Source: Azospirillum sp. B510 (GTDB lineage Bacteria > Pseudomonadota > Alphaproteobacteria > Azospirillales > Azospirillaceae). Taken from it: a stretch of 64,000 bases of DNA. The stretch is from positions 496,001 through 560,000 of the forward strand of contig NC_013858.1 in assembly GCF_000010725.1 (NCBI RefSeq), written 5' to 3'. The position numbers were made by a program, and so were the translations under genes. Under the pieces are notes generated by a model. The model saw nothing but the letters and a program-made list of their open reading frames with translations, was not told the origin of the DNA and made no database searches. Below are positions 1 to 12,900 of the stretch, piece after piece (position 1 is the first letter of the stretch; each line of letters begins with the position of its first letter).

Positions 1-1
1 C

Positions 2-904
2 ATCTACAGCATGGGGGCGCTCTACACCACCACCTATTACTTCGACAATAATATCTTCAACAAGATCGAGATCGACTCCGCCCAGATGAGCACGGTGGAT
101 GACGGAACTGGGACCGGCATCCTGCAAAGCCTGTTCAGCTTCAGCGGCTATCTCGACTTCACGCTGGTGCGGACGGCCGCGGATGTTCCTTTCGACGTGT
201 TCTCCTTCGGCAGTCCGGACGGCCAGGACATCCTGCGCCAGGGGCTGCGCTACGCCACGCTGGGATTGCAGCTGACCTCGCCCGCGGCGTCGCCGACCGA
301 GACCGCCTTCCGCTTCGTCACCGACCAGATCACCTTCGACGTCGTGACCAGCACGCCACGCTCCGGCTGCCTCTACACCAACTTCGCCCTGACGCTGAAC
401 GGGCTGGTCTCCGGCAGCGCCGCCGCCGCACCGGAGGCGTCGAACTGGCTGACCGTCATCCCCGACGCGGTGTTCAGCGGCGTCGGCGGGACGGAGTGGT
501 ACGGGCTGAGCTACCGGTTGGACATGGGGACGCCGGGGGCGCTGGCCGGCAAGGCCAAGCTGACCTCCCAGCTGCTCACCGCCTGGTCAACCGACAGCAG
601 CGGAACCGGGTCCTACCGCGCGCTGGTCGGCATCCAGCTGCCGGGCACCGGCGGCGGCGCCAAGCTGATCAGCCTGCAGAATGTGCTGAAGCTGTCGGTC
701 AACCAGATCTGGCTGGCCTATGACCCGGACCAGTCGTCGTTCCTGCTGATGCTGACCGACATCGCCCTGCGCTTCCTCGGGCTGCTCAAGATCCCGCCGA
801 GCGGCTCCACCCTGTTCTACCTGTTCGGAAACCCCGAGTCCGGGGGCAAGCCGTCGGGATTGGGCTGGTACGCCCTCTACAACAACGAACCCGACAATTC
901 CTGA
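2..904 (+). CDS. C-terminal part of a beta-rich protein of unknown function (5' end outside window)
   Basis: The frame is open to the left edge and has no stop before the ATG at 11, so this is probably the C-terminal ~300 residues of a longer protein; no ribosome binding site can be judged for that ATG. The visible part is rich in alternating hydrophobic/polar strands (Ser, Thr, Gly, Leu), with no signal peptide, no clear membrane helix and no catalytic motif that I recognise. It ends in a Gly/Trp/Tyr-rich tail (GLGWYALYNN). The style of sequence matches the beta-rich middle of the giant protein encoded 26 bp downstream on the same strand, so the two probably form one operon and work together. 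A DUF6603-like relationship is possible but is a guess. Confidence 0.6.
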   Translation: MYSMGALYTTTYYFDNNIFNKIEIDSAQMSTVDDGTGTGILQSLFSFSGYLDFTLVRTAADVPFDVFSFGSPDGQDILRQGLRYATLGLQLTSPAASPTETAFRFVTDQITFDVVTSTPRSGCLYTNFALTLNGLVSGSAAAAPEASNWLTVIPDAVFSGVGGTEWYGLSYRLDMGTPGALAGKAKLTSQLLTAWSTDSSGTGSYRALVGIQLPGTGGGAKLISLQNVLKLSVNQIWLAYDPDQSSFLLMLTDIALRFLGLLKIPPSGSTLFYLFGNPESGGKPSGLGWYALYNNEPDNS

Positions 905-930
905 CCTGCCGCCGACCGGGGAGAAACGCC

Positions 931-3900
931 ATGTCCTTCACCGAACTTCTCGCCCAGTTGATGCAGGGCAACGCCGAAAGCGAGCAGAAGGCCGCCGAGG
1001 GCGCCACGGCCTTCGGCGCGTTTCTCAACGCCCAGGCCCAGATCCGGATCTATGTGGACAACACCCCCAACATGGGGCACCAGGCCACGACCATCCATCT
1101 GCTCAAGCGGCAGATCGACCGGTACGGTTACGCGGGGCAGGTGCGGATCGTCTGGGCGCCAGCGGGCACATCGAAGGACGGGATCAACGATACAGCCCGC
1201 AAGCTCGGCCTGCTGCTGACCGGCCTCGACCCCGCCCAGATCGACACCGCGCAGATCACCTATGGAACCTGCCAGGATATCCGGTTCATCAATCTGGCCT
1301 CGCCGGGCGACAAATTGAATGATCGTGTCGCGTTCGGGATGACCGGCGGCGCCGACGACCTGACGGTGAATTATGCCGAGAAACTCAATGTCTCGGCGTT
1401 CCTGCGCTTGCAGCCCTTCGCGTGGCGTCTGGAGAATGGGAGTTTCGTTCCCAACCAGATCGAGTTCCAACCCGCTTCGGGGCGTGCGACGGTCCGGATC
1501 GGCGATCTGTCGGACACGATCAACCTGCTGCCCTACAAGTTCGACAAGGCCGCCGTCACCACGGTGCCGCAGTCGGTGTGGGACTGGTATTGCTCGCAGA
1601 CCTGGAACCCGGCGCTGGCCACCAGCACCGGCTACGCCCGCAGCCTGATGAGCGCCTGCGAGAACACCGGGGCGTTGATTTGGCCAGCCTATGGGCTGCA
1701 CCAGTTCGATTCAACGGAGATGCTGCTGAACATCGCCATCATCGCCGGCTGTTACCAGAAAGGCCAGAATTTCCTGGGGGCGCCGATCGTCGTCCCCCTG
1801 CTGAACACATTCACCGACGAAAAATTCACCTATGTTGATCTGTACAAATCGGCCGATCCGAAATCCACTGAAAACCTGAACAAGAAAATCAAGGATGATT
1901 ACGGCTACACGAACAAGAACAAATCGAATTTTGACGACTTCCTCGGCCGAGTTGACAGTTACAAGACCGACAATCAGGCATCTCAGCGCGTAAGCATACT
2001 CCGTGGTGACTTCACCGCTGAGGACATCACTCAGAAAATCTCCGCCCTGCACACCGGCGATGTCCTGATGGTCGTGATCGGCAGCGTGCCGCAGGATGTC
2101 TATAATTGCCTGTTCACAGCACCCTTGCCGCCACTCTTCGAAGGGCAAGGGACATCGAGCCTGGTCATTTCCCTTGGCACCCCCTATTTTCAGATGCCGA
2201 AACCGGGAATGAACGGCAACAATTATCCGAGCGCACCGCCGGTCGGTCAGCCGGCGGGCATCCCGATGCGATGCAACGAAACCGCCGCCCTGGTTCGTCT
2301 CGGCTACAACAAATACCTGACCTATCCTCCCATTCAGAAATTCGGGGACAGCATAAATTCGATCATTTCCTTCATGAATGATCTTCGGAACGCGGAAAGC
2401 GAACTCAGTGGATATTTCAAAACCCTCTTCACATATTACTCCCAGGATATTCACGACAAGCTGACGCTCGGGCTGATCGCCTACCAGTCCCAGACCACGG
2501 CCCAGCAGGAGCCGAACGCCGTGGCGCTGTCTGCACGCTCCGCGTCCCGCCTGTCGGCCGAAGCCGGGTCGACGGCGACGCTGGCCGGCATCTATGACAG
2601 CCTGACCGCCGCCTGGTCGGATGGCACGCTTGATCTGCTGGCGGCCATGGCCGGCTCGGAATTCGCCGATTTCTGGCGGCCGGTGGTGGGATCAACCTTC
2701 CTGGTGACGGTGGCGCTGGACGACATCACCGAGACCAAGGATGACGGCGGCGCGGTGACGGAGGTGTCCGTCGTCAATGCCGGCACGCTCGCCTTCGGCA
2801 CCCCCTTCTCGCTGGGGCTGCTGTTCACGGCACCCAACGAGGGGCCGATCCTGTCGACCCTGAGCTGCCGCGCCACCCAGGTCTGGTCGATCGACGGCGC
2901 GCCCTGGATCCAGTTCGCCGACCCCGGCTTCGACCTGACGGTGACGGAGGCGCTGACCCCGGTGCAGGGTGGTCTGGTCGGCACGGTGATCGGCGGCGCC
3001 ACGCTCACCATGGAGATCCGCTATCCGGTCGAGGAGAACCGCTGGATCGTCACCGGAGTGTTCGCCGCCCCCTACCCGTCGATCGGCAGCTTCTTCCAGA
3101 TGGCGGGCGGTCTCAACCTCGTGCAGAGCCTGCCCTCCCCGCTCAACGCCCTGTCCGGCTTCGGCCTGCGGGAGGCCCAGTTCGTCTATGACCAGACCGC
3201 CGCCGCCATCGAGTCCCTGACCTTCACATTCTCAACGGATTCGCCGTGGATCCTGCTGAAGGATCCCGCCATCTCGCTCGCCCCCACGATCGTCTACACC
3301 ATCTCGGCCCCCGGCGACCTGGAGAACCGGAGCTGGATGATCAACGCCACCGGCGACTTCACCATCGGCGGCGGCACGGTGACGATCAGCACCCAGTATC
3401 CCGACTTCCAGGTGTCCGGCGCGCTGACCGACGGCGAGATCAAGATCGCCGATCTGGTCAAGCTGCTCGGCGCCGTGCTCGACGTCGATGCCGCCATCAC
3501 CGGCTTCAGTTTCTACGTCTACCCGACCACCGGCTTCTTCGGCGTCTCCGCCGACGCCGTGCTCGACGCGCCGGTGACCATCGGCGGCATCACCCTGTTC
3601 AAGTTGGACACGCTGGGGGTGGACACCACCGGCGGCGACGGGCGCTATGCGGTGACGCTGCGCGGCACCACGGTCATCCTGCCGGGGACGTCGGCGGAAT
3701 TCTCGCTGAGCCTCGGCGCCACCTTCGAGCTTCCCGACGCCTGGACCTTCGTCGGCCAGCAGACCGACGGCACCTCGGTCTCGCTGACCGGACTGCTCGA
3801 CTATTATCTGGGCTGGAACACCGGCGACGGCGACCCCTACGGCATCGCCGGGCTGGCGCTGTCCTTCGACACCGGCACCGGGGCGTGGTCGTTCGCCGGC

Positions 3901-6900
3901 GGCACCGCCGAGCCGTGGAGCGTGCCCTTCATCCCCGACATCAAGGTCGCCGGGCGCTTCTCCTGCGGCAGCCGGGTGCCGGACGGGGGCGGCGAACTTG
4001 AATCCTACGGCCGCATCGACCTCGACTGGCTGTGGAACGGCATCACGCTGAAGGTCTGGTACGATTACCAGCCCGAGGTCACCTCCTTCGGCATCACCTG
4101 GGATCTGCTGTCGGGAACGGTCACCTACGATCCCAAGACCGGCGAATACACCACCAAGCTCGGCTTCACCGACAATGTGACCATCGGGTCGCTGATCGCG
4201 ACCATGATCGAATGGCTGACCGGCTCCTCCTTCACGCTGGAGGCGCCGTGGGACGTGGTCAACCAGATCAGCCTGAGCGGCGTGTCGCTGGTCTATGTCT
4301 TCAACACCAAGGACAGCAGCCGCAACCGGGTCAGCTTCGACCTGTCGATCGGGCCGCTCGACCTCGGCTTCGCCCGCATCGACAGCATTTCCGCCTCCTA
4401 CCTGTCGCAGGGCAAGGACCGCGGCGTCAATGTCTCGCTCAAGGGGCTGTTCACCTGGAACATCGGCGACGGCGCGATGGGGGACAGCACGACGCTCGGC
4501 CCCTGGGACGCCAGCAAGCCGGGAGCGGCGCCGGCCCCTCCAGGCCAGGGCAACAAATATCTCGACCTGCGCATGATGGCGCTCGGGCAGCGGGTGACGG
4601 TCAAGGGGTTGACCGACGCCACCACGGTGCAGGACGCCATCGCGCTGATGACGACGCTGCCCGACCCCAGCCCCGGCACCCTGCCGCCCCTGGTCTTCGA
4701 CGCCGCGTCCGACTGGATGGTCGGGCTCGATTTCGGCGTGCTGAAGCTGGGCGAGAAGGATGGCGGCCGCGACACCGGAACCGGCTATTTCCTGACGCTC
4801 CAGACCGTCTTCAACGACCCCAACTTCTACGCCCTGCGCCTGGCGCTCGACGGCTCGATGGCCAAGGTGTTCAAGGGGCTGGATTTCCAGATCATCTACC
4901 GCCAGATCAGCGATACGGTCGGGGTCTATTCCGCCCAGATCGCCCTGCCGACCATCATGCGCCGCATCGATGTCGGCGCCTACACCATCACGCTGCCGGA
5001 ATTCGCCATCTCGGTCTACACCAACGGCGATTTCCAGATCGATGTCGGTTTCCCCTGGAACAATGATTTCAGCCGCTCCTTCACCGTCGAGGCGATCATC
5101 CCGCCGGGGATCCCGATGCTGGGATCGGGCGGCTTCTATTTCGGCAAGCTGTCGAGCGCCACCACCACGCTGGTACCGACGGTGGTCAACGGCACCTTCA
5201 ATCCGGTCCTGACCTTCGGCTTCGGCTTCCAGCTCGGCCTCGGCAAGTCGGTGGAATACGGCATCCTCAGCGCCTCCTTCAGCCTGACCGTGTTCGGCAT
5301 CCTCGAAGGTGTGCTGGCGACCTGGAATCCCTATGACGGCGCCGGCTCGACGCTTCCCGCCGGGCAGTTGCAGGGAGCCTATTACTTCAAGCTGTCCGGC
5401 ACGCTGGGCATCAGCGGCAAGCTGGATGGCAGCGTCGATTTCGGCATCATCAAGGCCTCGGTCTCGGTCGAGGTCATGGTGATGGTCCAGCTCTCCTACG
5501 AGAGCTTCGTGTCGATGACCTTCACCGTGCTGGCCTCGGTCAAGGTCAAGGCCAGCGTGCGCATCAATCTCGGCCTGTTCAAGATCACCCTGCATTTCAG
5601 CTTCTCGATGCGGGTGAAGGAATCCTTCACCGTCGCCAACACCGGCTCGCCGCCCTGGCAGGTGGCCGCGACGACCACGGCCCAGACGGCCTCGCTGCTG
5701 AGCCGCCCGGCGGCGCTGCGCACCTCGGCCCTGCGCACCTCGGCGCTGCGCAAGACCGCCCAACCGGCGGCGCGGACGCTGAAGGCGGCGGAAACAGCGG
5801 TGGACAGCGGCCCGTCCTGGTCCAACCTGCTGCCGGCGGACAAAAAGGCGCCATTGTCCGGCTACACCGCCATGGGCCTGACCGGCGCCCGCAGCGAATG
5901 GCCGGAAGACACCACCCAGACGCCCTGCTGGGTCGCCATGCTGTTCATCGACAGCGTCGCCCCCTCCGACGGCACCACCACCGGCACCGACACGGGCGAC
6001 ACCGCGTTCGAGACGCTGGCCAAGGCGGTGGCGCGCTGGGTGATCGCCGCGATGCAGCCGGCGCCGCTGACCAGCGATCAGGTCGACGCCCTGATCATCG
6101 ACGAGACGGCCCTCGACGCCCTGCTCGACACCACGCTTGTCAGCACCGACGACAACCCGACCCCGATTCCCATCGACGCCATCGACCCCTTCTTCGACGG
6201 CCAGTTCGTCATGACGGTGGCGCTGCCGCCGGACGAGGACGGGTCGGCCACCGCGACCTATTTCCCGATGCCGGGCGCGGTGACGATGACGGTGCCGGCC
6301 TATGGCGCCGATTACGCCGGCGTCTCCTACGCCTTCGGCGACTACAACGCGATCTCCTCGGCCGGGCTGGCGGAGCTGCGCGCCTATTTCAACGCGCTGT
6401 CCGTCCAGAGCGGGGAGAGCGGCGACGCGGCGGCGCTGGCGGTCAAGAGCGGCGGCACCGACGACAGCACCTCGATGGCGGACTGGATCCGCAGCGACTA
6501 CATGCTGCTGATCGCCCGCCAGATGATCCAGGCGATGCGCGACGGCCTGCGCGACTTCACCCACCCCATCGACGCCACCACCACGCCGCAGGCGCTGGTC
6601 GCGTCGGTGAACGCCACCGGCCAGCTGTCCGGGGGCGCGGCGGTCAGCGTCGCCGATCTGTTCACCGCCAACCCCTCCCACGCACTGGCCGCCGGCAAGC
6701 CGTTCGGCATCGGCACCAGCCTGACGGCGCCCGCCCCGTCGCCCAGCTTCAACGATCTCGCCCTGGATTACGCCGCCGACGGCGTGACCGGCGGCAGCCT
6801 CGCCATGGCCAACGCCGCCAGCGCCGGCATCCTCGCCGCCGGGGCCGTCGTCTCCTGGCCCGGCCATGATCCGGCCTCCTACACCGTCGCCGCCGGCGAC

Positions 6901-9900
6901 ACGCTCTATGCCGTCGCCGACGCCTTCGACGCCCTGCTCGCCGATCTGCTGAGCGAGGCCGATGTGCTCGACCAGCCGGGGCTGCCGGCCTCCGGCGCGC
7001 TGCTGCTGGTGCCGCTGATCACCGCCTCGGCCCTGTCGGGGGACAGCTTCACCAGCATCGCCGGGCGCGAGCCGTTCGCCGCCGCCGGCCTGACGGCGAG
7101 CGCGCTGGCGCTCGCCAACGCCGGCAACCAGATCCTGCGGACGGGCGCCCAGGTCGGCTATCCCGACAAGGCGGCGGTCACGGTCCAGCCGCGCCAGGGG
7201 CTGGGCGACATCGCCCACAGCCTGGGCGTCAGCCTGGACGATCTGCTGGCCCACGGCCAGGTGCTGACCCAGACGGATCTGCTGGCGACCGTCGCCGTGC
7301 TGGCCCTGCCGGTCCTGACCATCGACACCGCCGAGGGCGACACGCTGACCGACATCGCCGCGCGCTACGGCACGACGCCGGCGGCGCTGGGCGACCTGCC
7401 CGCCAACGCGGCGATCGCCGGCCTGTTCGCCGTCACCGATTCCTCGGGCGCCGACATCGGCACGCTCGACCTGCCGCACCTGCCCCACTATCAGGTCGCC
7501 GCCCTGATCGACGAGGCGCAGCGGTCGCAGGCGATCGCCAACCTGTCCGGCATGGCCTCGCGCTATTACCTCCAGGGGCTGCGCCTGCCGACCGACGGCA
7601 TCACGCCGAAGGCCGCCGGCATGTGGGTGCGCGACAGCGGCGGCACCCTCACGCTGCCGCCCTTCGCCGGGCTGTTCGCCCTGACCGGGCAACAGATCGC
7701 GCTGCCGGCGGCGATCACCGCGACACCCTTCACGGTCACGCTGAGCCGCGCCGCCGGACCGGCCTGGCTCGCCTTCGCCGATGCCGCCGGCACGAGCGTC
7801 GACAGCCTGACGATCGAGGTGGCCGCCGGCACCCCGGACGCCAACCGGATCACCAGCATCGCCGCCTGCCTCGCCGCACCGCTCGACATCCCGCTGCTGG
7901 CGCTCGGCACCGGGACGGTGGCGCGCGGCAGTCCCGCCACCTATCCGCTGTCCAGCATGACGGCGTGGCTCAGCGCCGATCTGGTCGGCCTGCCGAACGG
8001 CAGCCCCGGCGACGGCAACCAGACGCTGCGGGTGTGGACGCTGCCCGACAGCCTGACCGCCCTGCCCGACCCGTCGACCCGGCGGATCGACCCCCGCTTC
8101 GCCGTCATCCTCAGCCGCTACGACGAGGCGTCGGGATCGACGGTGGACGGGCCGGTCGGCGCCTATGGCTGGGCCTCGGCCATCGCCTTCACCGTGCGCA
8201 AGGTCCCGGCCATCGAGGGCAGCCCGGCCTCCGCCACCACCTATGAGGTGATCGGCGCCGACGACGAGGGCATCGTCATCCTGGAGCGCCTGCTCGACCA
8301 GCTGAAGACCGACGATGACGCCATCGCCAGCCTGCGGGTGGCCTTCGTCATGGATGGCGGGATCCAGAGCGATGCGGACGCCGCGGTGACCATGGGGATT
8401 TCCCAGGCCAACCTGTCGACCCAGACCAACCCGCCCGCGACCATGACGGCCCGCGCCCTGACCGCGACCGCGTCCACCGGGCTCGGGCTGCTGAACAGCA
8501 AGCTCGATTTCCTGCGCCTGCTGTGGGAGGCGAGCATCACCCGCTCGGGCGGCTTCTATCTCTATTATTACGACCAGACCGACGCCCGCGGCCTGCCCGA
8601 CGACGCCTTCAACGACAAGGGCGAGGCGTCGCTGACGGCGATGGTCCTCTACGCCGCCCCGGCGGCGGCGGCGCGGCGGAACCGGCTGACCGACTACATG
8701 AACGCCGTGGTCACCGGCGGCGGCTTCGACCTCGGCAGCGCCGCGGTCAACGCCAAGGCCGATCCCCAGACCGACCCGCTCACCGTGACCGCCACCGCCA
8801 CCGACACGCTGGCGGGTCTGGCCTACGGCTATTTCGCCAATCCCGGCGATCTCGCCGAGAGCAACGCCGGGCTGGCGCTGACCGCCGGCACGGTGCTGAC
8901 GGTCAGCCAGGGGCTCTACCAGCCGCCGCCGGGGGCGCCGCAGTCGCTGGACGCCATCGCCGCGCGGTTCGGCACCAGCGTCGCCGCCCTCCAGGCGGCC
9001 AACGGCGGCACCCTGCCCGATCCGGCATCTTTCCCGCTGGCGATCCGGCTGCCGGCCCTGTCGCTGACCGCCGGCACCTCGAGCCACAGCGGCAGCCTGG
9101 AGGAGATCGCCGGCTGGTACGGCATGGATGTGGTGGCGCTCGCCGCCCACAACCGTCTGGTGGCCGGGCTGTGGACCGGCCGGACGGTGGTGGTGCCGGA
9201 GGGGCCGGTCACGGTGACCAGCACCGTCGATGTCGGCACCGCCGCGCTGCTGGCCCTGCGCGAGGTGCCGCCGGAAGAGGCGGCGGCCCCTGCCGGCGCC
9301 AGCGACACCGCATGGGCCACCGCCTTCCTGCTGAACGACGTCTCCCTGCTCGGCTGCCGGATCTACGGCAACGCCGACTTCACCGAAAGCCCGGTCAGCC
9401 TGCCCTTCGGCCCGACCTCGCCGGACGACGGTGGCGATGACGCCGACACCGGCGACACCCTGGCCACAGCCGCCTTCGGCAAGGTGGCGGCGCCGGAGCT
9501 GGCGACCGCCGGGGAGCCGGATTGGGAGTTCCGCCAGAACATCCCCTATTCCTCCTATGCCCGCGACGGCAGCGGCGACAGCCCCTATGACGGCGTCGGC
9601 GGCGTCCTCCAGGTCACCTTCTCCTGGCAGGATCTCTACGGCAACCAGATCGACACCACCCTGTCGGAGCCGTCGGCCGGCAGCGGCGGCCCCTTCAACC
9701 AGCCACCGGTCATCGTCGGCTACACCGATGCCCTGATCGGCCTCGGGCAATGGCCGACCCTGTCGTCGAACTGGCTGGTGGACAGCGCCGAGGATGGCGG
9801 CGCCCGGATCACCCTGACCCTGTCCTTCGCCCAGGCCAGCTATGACGGGCTGCTGATGGCGGTGCCGCAGACCGACAGGACGGTGCTCGCCACCTTCACC

Positions 9901-12900
9901 CAAACCCTGGATCCCACCAGCGCCGCCAACGCCGCCAACTACAGCCTGACGGCGGAGGACGGCGCGGTCAGCCTGGAGGTGGCGTCGGCGGCGCTTCAGC
10001 CCGGCGGTCTGTCGGTTCTGCTGACCCTTGCCGGCGCCTTCACCGACGGCGACGCCGCGACCCTGACCGTCAACGGCCTGACCACCGCCACCGGGGACGG
10101 GGTGTCCGGCTGGGCCGGCTTCTCCTATCCCGACACGGTGGCGGCGCGGGGATCGGGCGTGCAGTCCAGCGCCGCCCAGGCCCAGCGCACCTACGGCAGC
10201 CTGCGCGACCAGCTGAACGATCCCAACGGCATCAGCCTCACGGTGTCGATGTCCCTGCTGGTCGACGAGGGCGGCAAGCCGCTGGTGACCGCCCTGTCGG
10301 CGGACGAGGTTACGGCCCTGAAGCAATGGCTGTTCGACGGCACGGGCGGCACGGGCGGCACGGCCGGAACAGACGGCACGGCCGCGACCACCAGCATCCT
10401 GGCCTTCGTCACCGACCGTGCCGCCTTCGGCACCGGCGTCGCCGCCCCGCCGCCAAGCCAGCAGATCACCCTGCCGGTCGCGGCCTCCAGCCTCACCAAG
10501 ACCGAGATCGTCAAGCTGGAGCTGATCTTCACCGTCACCCGCACCGGCGGCAGCGTCTGGGGCGACCTGCAAAGCGTGCCGGGCATCCGCAGCGCCTCCA
10601 CCATCGTGCCGCCCCTGACCAAGGGCGACAGCAGCAGCAGCCTCGCCCTGTCGGCCTTCGCCGCCGCCATGGAGGAGGCGCTGTCCCAGCCGGGCGGCTA
10701 CCTGATCCGGGTGGCCACCGGCACCGACCGCGACGCCTCGGTGAGCACCGCCGACACCAGCGTCTGGGCGGTGCGCGTCGGCGAGACGGCCGGGCAGGCG
10801 ATCTCCTATGCCCTGTCGTCGTCGCCGGACGATCCGGCGATCTTCGCGCCCAGGCCGGTGTCCAACCGGCTGGAGAGCCGGTCGGGCGTGCCGATTTATC
10901 CCTATGCCACCGGCCAGGGCCTGTCGAAGACCGGCGTTCCCACCGACTTCACCAATGTCGACATGGACAGCTGGACCAGCCAGCTGTTCGCCGCGGTGGA
11001 TGCGGTGCTGACCCCGAAATTCCTGCCCGCCATCCAGATCCTCGACAAGCTCTCCCCCGGCGGCCGGCTGGAGGCGCTGCTGGACTACAAGGATGATCTC
11101 GCCACCATCACCAGCGAGCTGATGGAGCCGGTCTATGCCGATCAGGCCGACGCCGACCCCAGCAACGCGCGCGAGGCCTTCTATCAGGAGCTGCTGGCCC
11201 AGCTTTCCAACGCCTACACGGTCAAGGCGGCGCTCGGCTTCACCGCGGCCGTCACGGGCTCCACGACCGGCGCCTTCAGCGGCGACGAGGTTCCGCCCCG
11301 CCTCTATGGCGCGACGACGGTCAATCCGCAGATGACCGCGGTTACCCTCGCCGAAGCGTCGGCCAGCGCGCTCACCGTCTGGTTCAGCACCGCCATGGCC
11401 ACCGACCCCGCCGGATCGCCCGGCTCCTACACGCTGTCGGGCGGGCTGGAGGTCGTCGGGGCGGTGGTCGCCTCCGACGGACAGAGCGTGACGCTGACCC
11501 TGAACGGCGATGCGACGGCCGGGACGACCGTCGTCACCGTCGACGGCGCGCTGACCGATACGCTGGGCTGGCCGATCCAGGCGCCGCTGTCGATGACCGT
11601 GACCAGCGGGGCGGCGACGCCGCTGGCCTCGACCCTGTCGCTGTCGGCGCCGAAACTGTCGCTGGAAACGGCGCCGGACCAGCCGCTGACCATCATGGTG
11701 TCGGCGCCGGGCATCCTTCACGACGACAGCGGCGCCGCCGTCTCGTCGGTCGCGCTTAACCTGCGCTATTATGGCAGCAGCATCGAACACCAGATCGGCA
11801 GCCTGTCGGGCATCGAGAATTACGAGGCGTCGAGCTGGCTGAGCTTCGTGATCGCCCAGCCCTCCGGCCCGCTGACCGCCGATCTCGGCCGGTTCCCGGT
11901 GCCGATGGTCCTGCGCAGCTTCCCGACAACGCCGGACCTGCCGGCGCAGACGGCGACCGGCACCCCGCAGGCCGACGCCGACGAGCTGTCCGAAATCCTG
12001 GTCTGGACGCTGGATGCCACCTATTCGCTGCCCTACCACTATCCCCAGGACCGCGTCCACGCCACGGTGCAGTTCAACATCGCCACGCCATTGATGGCCT
12101 TCGCCTCGTTCCTCGACGCCTTCAACGCGCTGGCGCAGTTCGTGACGGTGTTCCCCTCGGTCCAGGCGGATCTGGACAGCTGGCTGGCCGGCATCGACGC
12201 GTCGATCGACGCCGCCGACGCGGAAGGCCAATTGCGGATCGCCAACGCCGCGACGGCGCTGGACAGCATGCTGGAGATGGTCGGCGACATCGTCGAGGCG
12301 TCGGGCGGCGGCAACTCCTTCCGCGTCGCCGCCGCCAGCCCGTCGGCCGGTGTCGGCGATCCATCCCTCAGCTACGCCTTCACGGTGGCGGAATCGTCGG
12401 TCGATCATGGGCAGACGCGCGATGCCCTGCTGGTCACCATCATCGGCGCGCCGCCCGCCGGCATCGGCGTACCGGTGATCCTGGTGGCGCCGGACCTTTA
12501 TGAAGCGGTGCTGATCAGCGCTCCGGACGGCGCAAGCAGCTTCAGCTATGTCTACCGCCGGCGGGACGGCGACGACGTCTACCTGTCGGCCGGCGACGGC
12601 CAGTCCATCGCCGACCGGACCATCGAGCTGCCCGGCATGAACATCCTCCAGCGCCAGGACGCCCAGACCAGCGTCCTTCTCACCCGCAACGAGGAGCTGG
12701 TGGCCGGGCGGCCCTCCGCCGCCGGCTTCGTCTACACCACGCCGGACGTGACCTTCGCCAACCCGGTGCTGCCGAGCGTCAGCTGGGATCAGGCGATCGA
12801 CGTCGCGGCGATCGGCGGCAGCGGTCCGGTCAGCCGGACGCTGACCGGCCAGCTCGCCAACCTGTTCGCCACCCTGCTGACCGGGGTCACCCTGCCGACC

